Positions 6,320 through 7,692 of a stretch of 7,692 nt of DNA are shown piece after piece; within the stretch, counting starts at the first letter, position 1; every line of letters starts with the position of its first letter. The DNA comes from Clostridia bacterium. GTDB lineage: Bacteria > Bacillota > Clostridia > Oscillospirales > Butyricicoccaceae. The stretch lies in assembly GCA_017556565.1 (NCBI GenBank), contig JAFYMQ010000013.1, positions 1 through 7,692 of the forward strand, written 5' to 3'. A program made the position numbers and the translations under genes. The notes below the pieces were generated by a model. That model was given only the letters and a program-made list of their open reading frames with translations, was not told the origin of the DNA and did no database searches.

Positions 6320-6859
6320 TTATTCCTGCTGACGCCTTTTGTTAAGATACTGCTTAAGTTTGTTTCTTATGCGAACAACAGCATTGTCTACAGACTTAAT
6401 ATTTTTACCTAAAATATCCGATATTTCTTTAACGGTATAGCCTTCCAAATACAAGTCAAGAACAGATGCTTCAAAAGCAGACAGCAGGTCCAAAATAACT
6501 TGCTTTAATTCTACAGCCGACTCGTCTCCAATAACTTTTGATTCCGGATCGGAGACACCAAGGTTGAAATTGTCCTGAAGAACGTTAAAAACTTGAATAG
6601 CCCTGTCATACTCCAACGTCTCTCTGCGAACCACATCTATCAGGCGATTTTTGATGCATATAGATGCGTAAGCTTCAAAATTGTCCGAGCGACCGGGATC
6701 ATATCCTCTTATGGCGCTAAGCAAAGCGATCATACCCTCTTGATACAGATCGTCAACGTCTCCGCCAACAAGAAAATACCTGCGAACATATTTTGTTACT
6801 AACCGTGAATATTGCTCAGCCGATAATTGTTCGTTAGAAAACTCTAAATTGTGCTTCAT
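6320..6859 (-). CDS. SigH-like sigma-70 family RNA polymerase sigma factor
   Basis: 179 aa, containing region 2 (about 16-80: YFLVGGDVDDLYQEGMIALL, then AIRGYDP and FEAYASICIKNRLIDVVRR) and region 4 (about 122-172: LSAFEASVLDLYLEGYTVKEISDIL, then KSVDNAVVRIRNKLKQYL, helix-turn-helix about 142-165). The closest recognisable relative is Spo0H/SigH, whose matching segments are YFLIGADREDIVQEGMIGLYK and LDGRSYQEISDEL. It is shorter than B. subtilis SigH (about 218 aa), with a reduced N-terminus and linker, and no region 3. The classic sigH neighbours (rpmG, secE, nusG) are absent here, so it could be true SigH in a new place or a paralogue. SigH controls sporulation entry and competence in Bacilli; the role here is not shown. 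AAGGA lies 5 nt before the ATG, and a strong promoter lies upstream. The gene is more AT-rich and less codon-biased than its zinc-ribbon neighbour. No anti-sigma gene is adjacent. Confidence 0.87.
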   Translation of the reverse strand: MKHNLEFSNEQLSAEQYSRLVTKYVRRYFLVGGDVDDLYQEGMIALLSAIRGYDPGRSDNFEAYASICIKNRLIDVVRRETLEYDRAIQVFNVLQDNFNLGVSDPESKVIGDESAVELKQVILDLLSAFEASVLDLYLEGYTVKEISDILGKNIKSVDNAVVRIRNKLKQYLNKRRQQE

Positions 6860-6901
6860 TATTTTCCTTACAATTATTCAGTGTACATATTAAACATAGA
6901 T

Positions 6902-6931
6902 AGTATATACCACATATTTCTCAATTGTCAA
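6902..6931 (-). promoter_or_regulatory. Sigma-A type promoter of the SigH-like gene
   Basis: On the minus strand a consensus -35 TTGACA (6931-6926), an 18-nt spacer and -10 TATACT (6907-6902), about 42 nt before the start codon. No motif resembling a SigH promoter (AGGAWWT plus RGAAT) was recognised here, so autoregulation is not supported. Confidence 0.78.
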
Positions 6932-7041
6932 GCTTTTACAAATTTATTTTTGATTTTTCCGATTATTTGTAGAAAAATCCATACTTTTTTGCACACTTTT
7001 GCTCTTTTATATCTTTACCCTGCCTTTGCCCGATGATATGA
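6932..7041. other. AT-rich divergent intergenic spacer
   Basis: This is the part of the 220-bp gap (6860-7079) between the divergent sigma-factor and sensor-kinase genes that lies between their promoters. It is AT-rich. The only structure seen is an inverted repeat, GATTTTTC (6952-6959) and GAAAAATC (6972-6979), with a 12-nt spacer, which could be a regulator site or chance in such AT-rich DNA. No ORF, RNA gene or terminator is supported. Confidence 0.4.
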
Positions 7042-7047
7042 TATAAT
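7039..7047 (+). promoter_or_regulatory. Extended -10 promoter of the sensor kinase gene
   Basis: TGATATAAT combines the extended -10 TG (7039-7040) with a perfect TATAAT (7042-7047), 32 nt before the ATG at 7080. No good -35 exists at 16-18 nt spacing, consistent with reliance on the extended -10 or on an activator. Confidence 0.65.
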
Positions 7048-7079
7048 CAATTAACCAAGCAACACGGGAGTAATATAAG

Positions 7080-7692
7080 ATGACCATCAAAAACAAGATT
7101 ATAAAAAACATCATATTACCTGTCATTATATTCAGCGGATCGTTCTGTCTCAGTCTGGTTTTCCAGAAGCACTTTGGCCTGACAGACCATATTACAACGG
7201 TATTTATATTTGCAGTGTTTATCATTTCACTGTTGACCGATGGGTATTTGTACGGGATCATTGCCGCACTTTTGTCTACAGTGGCAATAAATTACGCGTT
7301 TACCTTCCCCTATTTTGTCATTAACTTTACTATCCCTCAGAATATGTTCTCGGCGCTTATAATGCTCTTTATCGCCATTTTAACAAGCACACTTACCACA
7401 AAAATCAAACAGCAGGAAATATTAAAGTCCGAGAGCGAAAAAGAACGTATGCGTGCCAATCTGCTCCGCGCCGTATCACACGACCTGCGTACTCCGCTGA
7501 CTACCATCTACGGCTCATCAAGCGCTCTGATAGACAATATGGATTCTTTTTCAAAAGGACAGCAGACAAAAATGCTCAACGGCATCAAAGAAGACTCCGA
7601 CTGGCTTATTGGCATGGTAGAAAATCTGCTGTCTATTACAAGGATCGACAGCGGACAGGTGGATCTTATAAAATCTCCCACCGTATTGGAAG
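7080..7692 (+). CDS. KdpD-type (DUF4118) membrane sensor histidine kinase, partial
   Basis: Open from ATG 7080 to the window edge (204 codons so far, no stop), so the 3' part is missing. The start has GGGAG 9 nt upstream. Residues 1-106 hold about four hydrophobic segments (roughly 11-28, 40-53, 57-72, 88-106), with YGIIAALLSTVAINYAFTFP (58-77) typical of the DUF4118 transmembrane module of KdpD. A short linker helix (about 107-128) leads to the HisKA H-box AVSHDLRTPLTTIYGSSSAL (131-150), with H134 the predicted phosphorylated histidine, and the second dimerisation helix (WLIGMVENLLSITRIDSGQV). The catalytic HATPase domain should lie beyond the window. The N-terminal KdpD and UspA domains of full-length KdpD are absent. 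Such short kinases usually pair with a KdpE/OmpR-type regulator and may sense K+ or envelope state; no partner is visible here. The frame was read directly from the bases. Confidence 0.88.
   Translation, partial: MTIKNKIIKNIILPVIIFSGSFCLSLVFQKHFGLTDHITTVFIFAVFIISLLTDGYLYGIIAALLSTVAINYAFTFPYFVINFTIPQNMFSALIMLFIAILTSTLTTKIKQQEILKSESEKERMRANLLRAVSHDLRTPLTTIYGSSSALIDNMDSFSKGQQTKMLNGIKEDSDWLIGMVENLLSITRIDSGQVDLIKSPTVLE

Noticed and set aside
6300..6330. Possible SigH-type promoter (AGGAATA) before the zinc-ribbon gene
   Set aside because: The AGGAA lies in the last codons of the sigma gene and no RGAAT-like -10 lies at the right spacing.

Overview
The window looks like chromosomal DNA of a Gram-positive anaerobe of class Clostridia, most likely a Ruminococcus-like member of Oscillospiraceae. 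This is inferred from family content: an RqcH/TrmK pair, a SigH-like sigma factor, a CsaB-type pyruvyl transferase, a CxxC-x17-CxxC zinc-ribbon protein and a DUF1858 redox-disulfide protein, together with GGAGG-type ribosome binding sites and TTGAca/TATAAT promoters. No species is claimed. There is no sign of phage, insertion sequence, CRISPR array, tRNA or rRNA.

Layout from left to right: (1) 14-2224 (+), a large two-domain protein joining a GT4 glycosyltransferase to a CsaB-like polysaccharide pyruvyl transferase, presumably for a cell-wall or surface polymer. (2) A perfect 13-bp bidirectional terminator at 2241-2270 separates it from a convergent three-gene unit on the minus strand, read trmK (5579-4905), rqcH (4918-3260), then a short pyruvate-kinase-like gene (3260-2283). 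Consecutive genes overlap by 14 nt and 1 nt, so they are probably co-transcribed and translationally coupled. (3) A self-contained small cassette on the minus strand (5907-5607): promoter, a 66-aa DUF1858 protein with a CLGC motif, and terminator. (4) A minus-strand unit with a strong promoter (6926-6902), a 179-aa SigH-like sigma factor (6859-6320), a 94-aa double zinc-ribbon protein (6268-5984) and a terminator (5948-5922). (5) A 220-bp divergent intergenic region, then the start of a plus-strand sensor histidine kinase of the DUF4118/KdpD C-terminal type (7080 to the window end, cut off).

Functional themes: surface polysaccharide modification; translation and ribosome quality control (tRNA m1A22 methylation plus Ala-tail/RQC factor) coupled to an enzyme resembling the catalytic half of pyruvate kinase; alternative sigma factor and membrane sensing; and two tiny cysteine-rich proteins whose codon choice suggests high expression. 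Nothing here is clearly a new defence or mobile system. The points most worth a second look are the pyruvate kinase lacking its C domain inside an RQC operon, the GT4-CsaB fusion, and the sigma factor/zinc-ribbon pair with sharply contrasting codon use.
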